From the NCBI GenBank assembly GCA_004524515.1, contig SDNV01000014.1, positions 1 through 33,112 on the forward strand: a stretch of 33,112 nucleotides of DNA, given 5' to 3'. The notes under the pieces were generated by a model. The model ran no database searches, had not been told where the DNA came from, and saw only the letters and a program-made list of their open reading frames with translations. Made by a program: the position numbers and the translations under genes. Within the stretch, counting starts at the first letter, position 1, and every line of letters begins with the position of its first letter. This DNA comes from Promethearchaeota archaeon. GTDB lineage: Archaea; Asgardarchaeota; Lokiarchaeia; Sigynarchaeales; SOKP01. Below, one piece after another: positions 1 through 8,725 of this stretch.

Positions 1-1784
1 ATTCCCGCTTTTAACAATCTCTCAGCTTTTCCTTTTGTGTCCCGAAAATTATAATCCATATAGGATCTAAAAATATCATCAATTTGCGGAGGGGGAAAAA
101 TCGAAAGAACTCCTCCGATCTCTACATGTGAAATACCCGGTCCTATCAAATAATCTCCTGGATTGGTAGAATAAAAAGCCATATCACTCTCTTTATCATG
201 CTCTGCCCACCACGTAATTTTGTTCGGATATTTTTCGACCTCTCCATCATCTTTATCAAAAATTACAATTAGCGTATCAATTTTGCCTTGAATTTGTTGT
301 TCATTTCGGACATATATTTTTTTTTTGAAAGCCCAATTACGTATTGTTTCTTTAATTGCAATTCCATCCATGAGAGTTGATTTGAATTCTTCTATTTTTA
401 CTCTTAAATTTTTCAAATTCTTTATTGCTTTTTTTCTAAGAAATGCAAAATAGTCCTCTTCCATTATATCCTCTGGTGGCCAAGATACTGTCATCCATTT
501 TCCTTTATTCCACTCGTCTCTCCATTGCCCTTTATATTCCTCCTTATTTTTTTTATTGAGAGGCACCTCTCTTTCCTTTCCATAATCGTAGGGGTGATGT
601 CTTCTGAGCTTTATATATTTTCCATTGGGATCATAACCACCCTCCATGCTTAATTTCATAGTTTCATATGTTCCACTTTCATCATTATATGGATACTTGG
701 TGGCTAAATCGTATACTTTCCAGGCATAATCATCGTCAACTATATTTTTAGCCGAAATTACTAATTGGGTTAAATTTGGCAACAATCTTTTTTCTGTTAA
801 TGATAAATTTCTTGAATATTGGAAAAGCGTTTTAAGCTTATGAAGATCTACAAATTCTTTAAATTCCTCCTCATATAGATATTTAGTTTTTAATAGAATT
901 TTTCTAATATTATCGGTTTTTTTATACGAGTCTAATATTTTAAAAAGCTCTGTTGGTGATTCGATCTCTTCAAGTTTATCTTTCGAATACTTTTCTTTAA
1001 ATTTATTCCATTTGTACGTATTGTAGGGTAGTTCTCTTAAAAGAAATCGAGCATCAGAGCTTTGTATATTATATAATTTTACATATTGGTGGGGAATAAG
1101 ATTATATTCCACATTTTCAATTTTATCTGGATTTTCTAAATAATACTTAATATTTTCCCAGTGTGCCATTCCAACTACAAATAGGATTCTATGATATAAT
1201 GGCATCATTCTCTGTAAATGACTTGCCATGTATTTCTCTCTTAAAATATCTTTCTCACTAAAATCATAATCCCTCTCAGAATTTTCCTGATTTTGAGTAT
1301 TAAGATATTGTTCTAAGCTTATTTTATCTCGAATGAGGATCTTTTTTTCTGTCAAATTTTTATTAAAATGCTCTGAAATTTTTTCATAAAACAATTTTAC
1401 TCCTAAATCATTAATCGAATAATCATCTGGAAGTCTAAACAATGGGGGAGCATAATCTTTAACAGATAGATCAATAAATTCGATTGGGAAGTCGTATTCT
1501 AATCCTATTCTAATCGCTTCTATAATTGAATCGCCGGGATCTATAGGGACATAATTTAATTGTGTTGGGTTTAAAGTATCGGCATATGCAATTAATGACA
1601 AAAAAGGAAGTCGATTTATGCCCTCAATAACTTCTTCTCGGATATTATCCGGTAATTCAACACAAATCACATCTGGAAATACACTAAAAAATGCTTTTCG
1701 AACTAGCTTGGAAAATTCAAGTCTTGAATGAAAAGTTGGGATAATATGAATATTTTTATATCGTATATATGGATCTTTTTCCAT
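1..1784 (-). CDS. TraB/DUF5682-like protein, partial (C-terminus beyond left edge)
   Basis: An open frame of about 594 codons starts at ATG 1784 and runs off the left edge without a stop. An in-frame TAG lies directly before the ATG, and GAGG sits 11 nt upstream, so the start is secure. The N-terminus has strands and helices of the TraB/ChaN/TIKI-like fold: FHSR near residue 19, the CVELPD strand near residue 40, then LIAYAD and later FIDLS. A second conserved strand, ILFVVGMAHW, lies near residue 200. This pattern resembles DUF5682 proteins, which I recall beside MoxR ATPases and VWA proteins in bacteria; a MoxR gene lies 2.3 kb upstream on the same strand. The C-terminal half is charged and I do not recognise it. 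No signal peptide or membrane segment is visible. The family call is from motif memory. Confidence 0.6.
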   Translation of the reverse strand, partial: MEKDPYIRYKNIHIIPTFHSRLEFSKLVRKAFFSVFPDVICVELPDNIREEVIEGINRLPFLSLIAYADTLNPTQLNYVPIDPGDSIIEAIRIGLEYDFPIEFIDLSVKDYAPPLFRLPDDYSINDLGVKLFYEKISEHFNKNLTEKKILIRDKISLEQYLNTQNQENSERDYDFSEKDILREKYMASHLQRMMPLYHRILFVVGMAHWENIKYYLENPDKIENVEYNLIPHQYVKLYNIQSSDARFLLRELPYNTYKWNKFKEKYSKDKLEEIESPTELFKILDSYKKTDNIRKILLKTKYLYEEEFKEFVDLHKLKTLFQYSRNLSLTEKRLLPNLTQLVISAKNIVDDDYAWKVYDLATKYPYNDESGTYETMKLSMEGGYDPNGKYIKLRRHHPYDYGKEREVPLNKKNKEEYKGQWRDEWNKGKWMTVSWPPEDIMEEDYFAFLRKKAIKNLKNLRVKIEEFKSTLMDGIAIKETIRNWAFKKKIYVRNEQQIQGKIDTLIVIFDKDDGEVEKYPNKITWWAEHDKESDMAFYSTNPGDYLIGPGISHVEIGGVLSIFPPPQIDDIFRSYMDYNFRDTKGKAERLLKAG

Positions 1785-1940
1785 CTATGGAATATCCTCA
1801 AATTAATTTTAATTCATTATTTTGATACTTTGCGATATAATTTCTATAATCACAATTATAATAATAAAAATACCTAAATTTAAAAAAAGTTTAAAAAAAA
1901 ATAATTAAAAAACTCTCATATTCCTAATTGTTTGTTAATT

Positions 1941-2666
1941 TTAATTGATCTCTGAGCCACAATTTGGACAAAATTTAGCTCCTGAGACTATAGAACTTCC
2001 GCAACTTGGGCAAAACTTTGGAGTTGCCGTTGAAGACACAGGTGTTGGAGTAGGCTGCGGAGCTGCAGGTTGATATATTGGTTGAACTGCTCCACCCACT
2101 AAATTCTTTGTCCATGCTAATCTAAAGTAGCCAATAATTCTGAGAATCTCCCCAATAAACGAAAGAATTATTGTCATATCAAGTATGGTTGCAATTTTGC
2201 AGAGTTTAGAACCGCTCGCTCCTTTAAAACTTATATCTGCCGGAAATAATTGGGAGTTGGTTTTAAAAAAAGTCTGTAACCCGCCCCATGCCATAAATCG
2301 TAAAATAGAGCCCACAATAATCAGAACTACTCCAATAACTACCAATATCCAAAGATCTACTATAGAAAACCAACCAATACTCCATAATACTTGTCCAACA
2401 AAGCGAATGATGGTACCAATAAGAAATCTAGGAGTAAACGCCAGTAATTCATTGTTATTAAGTTCTTTTCCTGCTCTTTTAATATTTCCGAGTACTAATA
2501 GGAAATAAATGATAATAATAAAGCTAAAAACAAGAGCGATAATTCCAATAACAGCAACAAACGCACCTATTATTCCCAAGATGAAACTAAGAAGTGTTAA
2601 AATTGCGATTACATTCATTCGTTTACCAAAAACAGTAAATTCATTGTTTACAACAGTATTTGACAT
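1941..2666 (-). CDS. Membrane protein with C-terminal zinc ribbon (DUF996-like)
   Basis: This 241-residue protein has about five hydrophobic segments: two long ones near residues 18-60, two near 82-130 and a weaker one near 165-185. A Pro/Ala/Thr linker follows (about 195-215), then a C-terminal zinc ribbon CPSCG...CPNCG. Multi-pass proteins with this tail are common in archaea and resemble DUF996. The ribbon should lie in the cytoplasm, but its ligand is unknown. It is the fourth gene in a minus-strand run after the MoxR ATPase and two other zinc-finger membrane proteins. The start ATG at 2666 follows a T-rich leader without an evident Shine-Dalgarno. No enzymatic motif is visible. Confidence 0.75.
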   Translation of the reverse strand: MSNTVVNNEFTVFGKRMNVIAILTLLSFILGIIGAFVAVIGIIALVFSFIIIIYFLLVLGNIKRAGKELNNNELLAFTPRFLIGTIIRFVGQVLWSIGWFSIVDLWILVVIGVVLIIVGSILRFMAWGGLQTFFKTNSQLFPADISFKGASGSKLCKIATILDMTIILSFIGEILRIIGYFRLAWTKNLVGGAVQPIYQPAAPQPTPTPVSSTATPKFCPSCGSSIVSGAKFCPNCGSEIN

Positions 2667-2837
2667 TTTTTTTTCACATTAATTAATTGTATATTATTTA
2701 CATTAAATTTTGCAAAATCCTTTTTAAAATTAATGTAGACCAATAGTCAAAAATATTTAGTCTTAAAAAATATATCGCTTTTATTACTGGGAGTTGTATT
2801 TCGAATATATAAATATATTATGCGTTTCAAAACTTAA

Positions 2838-3424
2838 TTATTGAGTATTATTTTGTAGACCCTTTTTTTCTTTAAGCTGATTTGAAAACTCATCAAGAGA
2901 AACCAAAAAATTAAATAAATTATATTTTTCCATATTATTTCTTATTTGTTCAAATCCGGAGCAATGACCCCAATTAAATGGCGTTTCACATTTTTTACAT
3001 GTACTTATAAAACCATACACGTGATAAAGATTCAATACAAATATCAATATCCATGTAGTAATTAGAGCAATTAAAAGGTTTGAAGATCTCGGGCCAGGAA
3101 GATTTAATATCCAATATACAAAAAAAGCGGCACCTAAACCAATAAAAAATTTTTGTGAAATTTTCATAATTTTATTCTTTGTTAAATTTAAAGGAGAAAG
3201 AATAAATGTAGATAAACCTATAATTCCAAAATATAAAAAGTATTGAGAAGGAATGATTGTACTTAATTCTAAAAACCTTAATAATAAAAAGGTGACAATT
3301 GCCGTGGGATAACCTATAAAACATCCAATACAAAACTTATATCTTCCAAAATTCAACGTGTGTCCTGCAAAACTCTCACATTCTGGATGATGACTTAAAA
3401 AGAGGGGTAAAAAACTTTTTCCAT
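2838..3424 (-). CDS. Zinc-binding membrane protein, start disrupted by a probable 1-base deletion
   Basis: The undisturbed frame (2838-3356) begins at a TTG. Upstream of it the same frame stays open and encodes HHPEC...FAGHT, directly preceding the CIGC motif. HHPEC plus CxGC looks like a conserved metal site, so the real N-terminus lies upstream, yet that frame has no ATG, GTG or TTG. An ATG at 3424 is in another frame. Adding one base to the A6 run at 3409-3414 (T6 on the coding strand) joins them into MEKVFLPLFLSHHPEC and gives 195 residues. Four or so hydrophobic segments follow, then a CKKC motif near the C-terminus. The function is unknown. Either the assembly lost a base or the gene is damaged. 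Confidence 0.6.
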
Positions 3425-3629
3425 ATAAATATAATTTCTTTATTTTGTCTCTTTCATTAGGTTTATTGGATGCTATCTACTTACACCCTGATTTTCTTTT
3501 AGAAATTCAATTAGAATTGAGCTTTAAATTATCTTAGCTCTATTAAATTTAAAAAATTCTAATAATTAATAATTCAATAGATCCAGCATTTTTAACGCAT
3601 TTTGATTTACTTCATAAAGTCTAATCTTA

Positions 3630-4031
3630 TTAATAAAAGAAGAATATCATTACAAAGAACCAAAGACAACCGCATATAAGATCTATTACTCCCAGTATTA
3701 GACCCACTCGTGCTGTTCCTGGATCGATTCCTTCATTAATACCTTTATTTCCATAATAAATTGCTAATATTCCGAAAATAAATCCACAGCAACAAAGACC
3801 GATGATACCGAATATTAAAGAGAGAGTTGCACTACTAGTACCAGCTTTTGGCTGAGAATATTGAGGTGTAGGTTGTTGATATGGTTGTGGTTGTGATGGT
3901 TGTACCTGCTGAGGTGAATATTGGGGTGTTGCGGGAGAATATTCCTCTTTTTCCAGAAGAGAACCACATTTTGGACATGCATTCCATGAAGGATCTACTT
4001 TTTCTCCACAATTGCTACAAAACTGTGCCAT
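3630..4031 (-). CDS. Zinc-ribbon protein with DUF4190-like membrane domain
   Basis: This 133-residue protein starts with a zinc ribbon (CSNCG at residues 5-9, CPKCG near 19-23). A Pro/Gln/Tyr-rich linker of about 40 residues follows, then a C-terminal domain with two hydrophobic helices (about 70-90 and 105-132). The second half has the DUF4190 pattern: SLIFGIIGLCCCG, then YYGNKGI and GLILGV. The domain order is typical of prokaryotic zinc-ribbon/DUF4190 proteins, usually of unknown role. It lies 87 bases downstream of the MoxR gene on the same strand and shares the ribbon-linker-membrane design with the protein at 1941-2666. Confidence 0.8.
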   Translation of the reverse strand: MAQFCSNCGEKVDPSWNACPKCGSLLEKEEYSPATPQYSPQQVQPSQPQPYQQPTPQYSQPKAGTSSATLSLIFGIIGLCCCGFIFGILAIYYGNKGINEGIDPGTARVGLILGVIDLICGCLWFFVMIFFFY

Positions 4032-4118
4032 AGTTATATAATTATTTTTCTTTCTTAATAAATAAAACTCCGGAATTTATATTCTAAATATGAATGACGA
4101 TAAGATTCTTAATCTGAG

Positions 4119-5012
4119 CTAAAATATTCGGTCTGGAAATTTTTCGTTCTCTATTTCTTTTAGGAACTTTTCATACTCATCGGGGCAAAACCGAATAGCA
4201 ATGGGTTCTAAAATCTGTAGTATGGATTTTTTAAATTCTTTTTTGTTCAATTTCAATTTGTTTTTCTCGTGTATTTCACGACTCTTCATGTAATATCTAA
4301 TAATATTTATCCCATCGCGTACAGTGTAAGGTTGCTCATGAATATGCGCATTTTGAAGAAAATCTACGCAATACTCTAAGAGTTCTTCAGATGTAAAAGG
4401 AAGATTATACGATAAAATTTTTAACTCATCTGTGCGATTCGGGAATTCAACCATTATTTTTGGTTGTAGACGGGAAGAAATGTATTCTGGTATTTCATAA
4501 GTGCTACTATCACTATTCATGGTGACACATAAACGAAATTCTTTATGAGCATAAATTCTTATCCCTGCTATTATGGAATCTACATATCGTCTCTTATCCA
4601 TCAACGGTGCTAATGATGCCCAACTCTTTTCCGACATTCTATTGCCCTCATCTAACAGACATACTCCCCCTTTAAGCATTGCAGATACCAAAGAACTGGC
4701 TACATAGGCGATTTGGTTATCAGATGATATAACAGGACTTATTAATAAATCTTCTGGGCGGGTATCCATTGTACATTGAAATATATAAACTGGTTTATTT
4801 AATCTTTTCCCTGTTGCATAGGCCAACGTAGTTTTCCCAACTCCTGGTTTCCCTAAAATTCTTGGATTTAAAGGGAGATCCTGTTTATCCACTATCATCC
4901 AAGATGCTTTTAATTCATTGATGATATCTTCATTTCCAACCCATTCTAAATCAACTTCGGCAGGTTCAGTAAGAATTAATTCCACTCCAGAGATAGTTTT
5001 TTTCTCAACCAT
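4119..5012 (-). CDS. MoxR-type AAA+ ATPase
   Basis: This 297-residue single AAA+ module carries Walker A GKPGVGKT at residues 54-61, Walker B CLLDEG with D121 and E122, a sensor-1 region with MNSD, and SSRLQP as the likely arginine finger. MoxR-family ATPases act as chaperones that load cofactors or remodel VWA-domain partners. The GNEDII segment near residue 26 is the usual pre-Walker element of the family. A TraB/DUF5682-like gene lies downstream on the same strand, matching my recollection of bacterial MoxR/DUF5682/VWA loci. A TATA-like element 31 bases before the start suggests a very short leader. No VWA gene is inside the window. Confidence 0.85.
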   Translation of the reverse strand: MVEKKTISGVELILTEPAEVDLEWVGNEDIINELKASWMIVDKQDLPLNPRILGKPGVGKTTLAYATGKRLNKPVYIFQCTMDTRPEDLLISPVISSDNQIAYVASSLVSAMLKGGVCLLDEGNRMSEKSWASLAPLMDKRRYVDSIIAGIRIYAHKEFRLCVTMNSDSSTYEIPEYISSRLQPKIMVEFPNRTDELKILSYNLPFTSEELLEYCVDFLQNAHIHEQPYTVRDGINIIRYYMKSREIHEKNKLKLNKKEFKKSILQILEPIAIRFCPDEYEKFLKEIENEKFPDRIF

Positions 5013-5038
5013 AAAACAAGTATACTAAATTATTCAAC

Positions 5039-5047
5039 TTATAAATA
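5039..5047 (-). promoter_or_regulatory. Probable TATA box for the MoxR gene
   Basis: On the minus strand the sequence reads TATTTATAA, centred about 31 bases before the ATG at 5012. Archaeal transcription usually begins about 25 bases after the TATA box, which would leave a leader of only a few bases, and no Shine-Dalgarno is visible. This is a pattern call in very AT-rich DNA, so chance is a real alternative. Confidence 0.3.
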
Positions 5048-5110
5048 TAGATATAAAAATTAAGTAAAATATATTTTGATTAAAATTCCAAAAACGATTA
5101 AATTTTATTA

Positions 5111-6007
5111 ATGGTAAAAATCAAGGTTAATGACAGTTTTCTATTAAGAAAAATACTTAATGATCTTGAGGATCAATTTTCAGATAATATAATCTCCGTA
5201 TACGGGATTGGTAGTTATTTTGACGAATCTCTTCCCTCAGATTGGATAAAAAAGGATCTTGACCTCATCGTAATAGTCAACTCATTAGAAGCTATTCCTA
5301 AACCAGACTGGACTGAAATTAGGTATGAAAGAAAAAAACTAGAGGATTGTGAAGTATGGCTTGCTTTTAACACGCTTGAAGCATATCAAAATAAAAGTAC
5401 CTTTGAAAAACAATCCTTTTCCAATTATGAATGGAGTCTTTTAGATTTAAAACTTCCCGAAAATTCTATTCACTTGTATGGACAGGATATTCGGGAGAAA
5501 TTACCAGATATTGCTCATTTGAACTATGATTTTGACGATATATTAGCAAGGAGCCTTTATCATTTTGATAATAGCTTCAAAGTGGCAATAAAATCGAAAA
5601 ACACTATGGAATCAATGCGAGAATTTACTAAAGGGGTCTTTAAGTTTGGATTTTACATTTGTATTTATTTCGATAACAGTTTTCGATATACTTCAATCCG
5701 CAGAATTGCAACAAACATCGAGAAATTACATGAGCAAAATATTTTAGACGATTTAATTGTGGACTGTATGAAGCAATCTATTCTATTTAGAAGATCTAAT
5801 ACATTTCCAGAAGATTATATCAAATTAAGAAATAAATTAGTTCTTTATATTTTCGCTTTGATAGGAAAAGGAAAATTACATCGAAAAATGAACTTTAATG
5901 AATTAAAATACTATCTAAAGAACACTTTTCGAGGATTAAAATATCTCCTCAAATTCGCACAAAAAATAAAGAAAAATCACAATCAATTAAAACTTAAAGC
6001 TGAATAA
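5111..6007 (+). CDS. Nucleotidyltransferase-like protein
   Basis: This 298-residue protein has an N-terminal region like the Pol-beta/MNT nucleotidyltransferase fold: a helix, then VYGIGSYFDE near residue 30, then KKDLDLIVIV near residue 48. The GS motif followed by D-x-D (DLDLIV) matches the metal-binding signature of this superfamily. The rest is helical with a basic C-terminus (KKIKKNHNQ). The substrate cannot be told; relatives include antibiotic-modifying and toxin/antitoxin MNT proteins. It is transcribed divergently from the MoxR gene across a 98-base gap and stands alone on the plus strand. No HEPN partner is visible next to it. Confidence 0.6.
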   Translation: MVKIKVNDSFLLRKILNDLEDQFSDNIISVYGIGSYFDESLPSDWIKKDLDLIVIVNSLEAIPKPDWTEIRYERKKLEDCEVWLAFNTLEAYQNKSTFEKQSFSNYEWSLLDLKLPENSIHLYGQDIREKLPDIAHLNYDFDDILARSLYHFDNSFKVAIKSKNTMESMREFTKGVFKFGFYICIYFDNSFRYTSIRRIATNIEKLHEQNILDDLIVDCMKQSILFRRSNTFPEDYIKLRNKLVLYIFALIGKGKLHRKMNFNELKYYLKNTFRGLKYLLKFAQKIKKNHNQLKLKAE

Positions 6008-6203
6008 AATATGAATACTGAATCATAATATTTTCATCCTTGTTTTCCTACTGAATTTTTTTTTAACCAAAATTAACCTTATGAATTCATTTTTTCTGAG
6101 CATGAGTCTAAACTATGAAAGGGTACTCTTATTGCCCGTTTTGCCATATAAAATCTTCCAAAATTGTGTGTAATAATAGTATAAACACCCTTATATTAAC
6201 AAA

Positions 6204-6213
6204 TATATATAAA
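6204..6213 (+). promoter_or_regulatory. Probable TATA box for the first GTPase cluster
   Basis: TATATATAAA lies about 52 bases before the ATG at 6265. With the usual archaeal spacing, transcription would begin near 6235 and leave a leader of about 30 bases. The surroundings are AT-rich, so this is a weak call. Confidence 0.35.
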
Positions 6214-6264
6214 GTCGCAATACTCATAAATTGTAAAAAAAGATAATAGACAGTTTAATTAATA

Positions 6265-6816
6265 ATGTCTAAAGGAAAACAACCGAATATAATATTAAAG
6301 TTAGCTCTTTTAGGAGATCCCGCAGTCGGTAAAACTTCATTGATTAATCGTTATGTGGATCATAAATTTGAAAATGATTATCAACCCACCTTGGGGGTGA
6401 ATATTGTAGCTAAAAAAGTTATCATAGAGGAGAGAAATATTGAAGCCAAGTTAATTCTTTGGGATATTGCTGGTCAGGAAAGATATGATCTCTCCCGTCA
6501 GTTATTTTTTCAAGGCTGTTGGGGAGCACTATTTGTTTACGATATTACTAGAGAATCCACCTTTTCTAATATAAAATCAAAATGGTTATGTGATCTAAAA
6601 AATTATGGCAGAGATAATGCGGTGTTTATTCTGATTGCAAATAAAAAGGATTTAAAAGAAGAGCGTGTCATATCTAAAAAGGAAGGAGAACTGTTTGCAA
6701 GAAAAATTAATGCAAGTGACTTCATAGAAACATCTGCAAAACACGGAGATAATGTAGAAAAAGCATTTAAAAATTTAGTATTGCATGTTTTATCAAGATC
6801 GCGTAAGCTAAACTAA
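6265..6816 (+). CDS. Rab/Ras-like small GTPase (cluster 1, first copy)
   Basis: All G motifs are present in 183 residues: P-loop GDPAVGKTS (17-25), switch I Thr42 in PTLG, G3 WDIAGQ (66-71, with the catalytic Gln), G4 NKKD (126-129) and G5 ETSAK (155-159). The length and motifs fit Rab-like Ras-superfamily GTPases, a group greatly expanded in Asgard archaea. The C-terminus SRSRKLN has no cysteine, so prenylation as in eukaryotic Rabs is not possible; any membrane attachment must be indirect. It opens a plus-strand cluster with two further GTPases, a PPC protein and a V4R protein. Confidence 0.93.
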   Translation: MSKGKQPNIILKLALLGDPAVGKTSLINRYVDHKFENDYQPTLGVNIVAKKVIIEERNIEAKLILWDIAGQERYDLSRQLFFQGCWGALFVYDITRESTFSNIKSKWLCDLKNYGRDNAVFILIANKKDLKEERVISKKEGELFARKINASDFIETSAKHGDNVEKAFKNLVLHVLSRSRKLN

Positions 6817-7031
6817 TAACTTCTAATTTTATTAATTAATTCATATGACCTTTCAAAAAAATAAATAAAAATAATCCATAATCCGTGTATAATTTATATG
6901 GTGATTTAGGGCAAAATACATTCTAAAAATAAAAAATAAAAAAGCTTTAAAAATTCTATAATTTTAAAAGTGTAAGAACATAAGAGTTTAACATATTCCA
7001 AAATCTTTTGGAACAATAAAGGATTTCATAA

Positions 7032-7484
7032 TTGAAAAGAAGAGGAAAAAAATCATTGAAAAGTAAAGAAACTTCTGTGAATCGGGTCATAATTGCAAAA
7101 GTAGAACCTAATGAGGACATTTTTGATGCTATTAAAGAGGTTATAAAGAAACATGAAATAAAATCAGGATTAATTAATATTATTGGAGCACTAAAAAAGA
7201 TCACCATCGGGTTTTTCAATATCGACACAAAGGAATATAAATTTAAAACTTTTGATGAGGATGTGGAATTAATTTCGTGTATGGGCAATATATCCTATAA
7301 GGATGATGAACCCATTATTCATTTACATGTCTCGGTCGGTATGGAAGATTATAGTATTATTGGTGGACATTTAACTCAACCTAGTATTGTTTCTGTAACC
7401 GCTGAAATTTATATATATGAAATTAATCATATTATTAACCGAGTTAATGATCCTCGGTTCGATTTATCTTTATTAGATTTATAA
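7032..7484 (+). CDS. PPC-domain (DUF296) protein
   Basis: This 150-residue protein matches the PPC/DUF296 fold, known from plant AT-hook proteins and free-standing archaeal proteins. Visible features are IIGALKKITIGFF near residue 55, then HLHVSVG and GGHL near residues 97-115, with the histidines typical of the family's metal site, and a final VTAEIYIYEI strand. The N-terminus is basic (KRRGKKSLKSK). The start is TTG: an in-frame TAA lies directly before it and AAGGAT sits about 8 bases upstream. It ends 16 bases before the next GTPase, so co-expression is likely. Its ligand is unknown; no AT-hook is evident. Confidence 0.8.
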   Translation: MKRRGKKSLKSKETSVNRVIIAKVEPNEDIFDAIKEVIKKHEIKSGLINIIGALKKITIGFFNIDTKEYKFKTFDEDVELISCMGNISYKDDEPIIHLHVSVGMEDYSIIGGHLTQPSIVSVTAEIYIYEINHIINRVNDPRFDLSLLDL

Positions 7485-7500
7485 GAAGTAGGTTTGCTAT

Positions 7501-8064
7501 ATGACTGCTCCTGAAATTAAACAATGGACACTTAAGATCCTGTTATTAGGAGATATGGCAGTTGGTAAAACTTCCTTAATTAATCAATATATAGAACATA
7601 GCTTCTCATGTGATTACCGTCCAACCTTAGGAGTAAATATTATATCAAAAGATATTGAGATTGAACAAATTGGGTCTTTAATCCGCTTAATCTTTTGGGA
7701 TATTGCTGGTCAAGATAAATATGAGAAATGTAGGCAAGCATATTACGAAGGTTGTGCCGGAGCCCTCCTTGTATATGATCTAACTAGGGATGATACTTTT
7801 ATGAATATCGAATCCAAATGGCTAGCAGATCTACACAAAAACATAAGAAAAAAGTGTGATTTCTTATTAATCGGAAATAAAGTAGATTTAAAGAACAGTA
7901 GAGTCGTAAGTTATGAGGAGAGTGAAAAATTAGCAAAAAAAATAAACGCTATTGATTTTTTAGAGACCAGTGCTTTAAACGGTGAAAATGTGGAAAGGGC
8001 GTTTTTAAAATTAGTATATCAGATCTTAAAACAATATGGAGTAGATATTAAAATTAATTTTTAG
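7501..8064 (+). CDS. Rab/Ras-like small GTPase (cluster 1, second copy)
   Basis: This 187-residue GTPase has P-loop GDMAVGKTS (17-25), Thr42 in PTLG, WDIAGQ (66-71), NKVD and ETSALNG. The fifth motif has Leu where the other copies have Lys (TSAL rather than TSAK), which may slightly alter guanine binding. It aligns without gaps to the copy at 6265 through switch II, so the two are recent paralogs. There is no C-terminal cysteine (end DIKINF). It sits between the PPC gene (16 bases) and the V4R gene (26 bases), consistent with an operon. Confidence 0.93.
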   Translation: MTAPEIKQWTLKILLLGDMAVGKTSLINQYIEHSFSCDYRPTLGVNIISKDIEIEQIGSLIRLIFWDIAGQDKYEKCRQAYYEGCAGALLVYDLTRDDTFMNIESKWLADLHKNIRKKCDFLLIGNKVDLKNSRVVSYEESEKLAKKINAIDFLETSALNGENVERAFLKLVYQILKQYGVDIKINF

Positions 8065-8090
8065 AAAAAAGGGCTATAAAAAGAACAGAA

Positions 8091-8669
8091 ATGATTGGAG
8101 ATTATAAAGGAGAGGTAAAAAATAAAGTTTTAACGGCATTAATGCAAGCCTATTTGGATGTCTTAGATTATGACGGACTTAAATCTATTTTAAGAGAAGC
8201 AGAATTATTAGAATTGAAAGATTTAAAAGATGCGGGTCCTCATCCATCCATAGATTTCTTTTCTTTTAAAAAAATCATTTCTGCTCAAAATTGTTTGTTA
8301 TATGGATGTTATAATTTACTCTTTGAGATCGGAAAAAAATTTTCCTTTTACTTATTTCCATATGGGAAAAATTTTGAGGAAGTTATCATAGAAATTAATG
8401 ATCTGATTAAAACTAATTGGAAAATTGAAATTTTAAATAAAAACTACGATTATATGACGGGTGAACTTGAAAGCGTGACGTTAGGGATTCAAAATTGTAT
8501 ATTTTGTTCTGAAGTTGGGGTTCCCTGTAATTTTATTGTAGGATTTTTAGTTCATAGTTTACAAAAATCTTTACCATCTAATATAGAAATCACTTTTTCA
8601 GGACTAAAAGACCCTAATGACCCTACTCATAGCAATTTTATATTAAGATTAATATCAAAAAAAAAGTAA
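8091..8669 (+). CDS. V4R (TRAPP/Bet3-like) domain protein
   Basis: This 192-residue protein looks like a V4R-domain protein. The first 60 residues are helical. The core follows with SFYLFPYGKNF near residue 80 and the cysteine-bearing C-terminal segment typical of the family: NCIFCSEVGVPCNFIVGFL (about 143-161), followed by a final strand. V4R proteins are small-molecule or metal-binding regulators, and the domain is related to Bet3-type TRAPP subunits of eukaryotes. It starts 26 bases after one GTPase and ends 56 bases before another. That placement suggests it binds or regulates them, possibly like a TRAPP exchange factor. The V4R call is from pattern recognition. Confidence 0.6.
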   Translation: MIGDYKGEVKNKVLTALMQAYLDVLDYDGLKSILREAELLELKDLKDAGPHPSIDFFSFKKIISAQNCLLYGCYNLLFEIGKKFSFYLFPYGKNFEEVIIEINDLIKTNWKIEILNKNYDYMTGELESVTLGIQNCIFCSEVGVPCNFIVGFLVHSLQKSLPSNIEITFSGLKDPNDPTHSNFILRLISKKK

Positions 8670-8725
8670 AAAATTAAATATAACATAAAACAATATTATA
8701 AATCACAAGCTTAGGAATATGAAAA

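Noticed and set aside
2185..2508. Plus-strand frame of 107 codons
   Set aside because: It is antisense to the DUF996-like gene, whose membrane segments and zinc ribbon are convincing.
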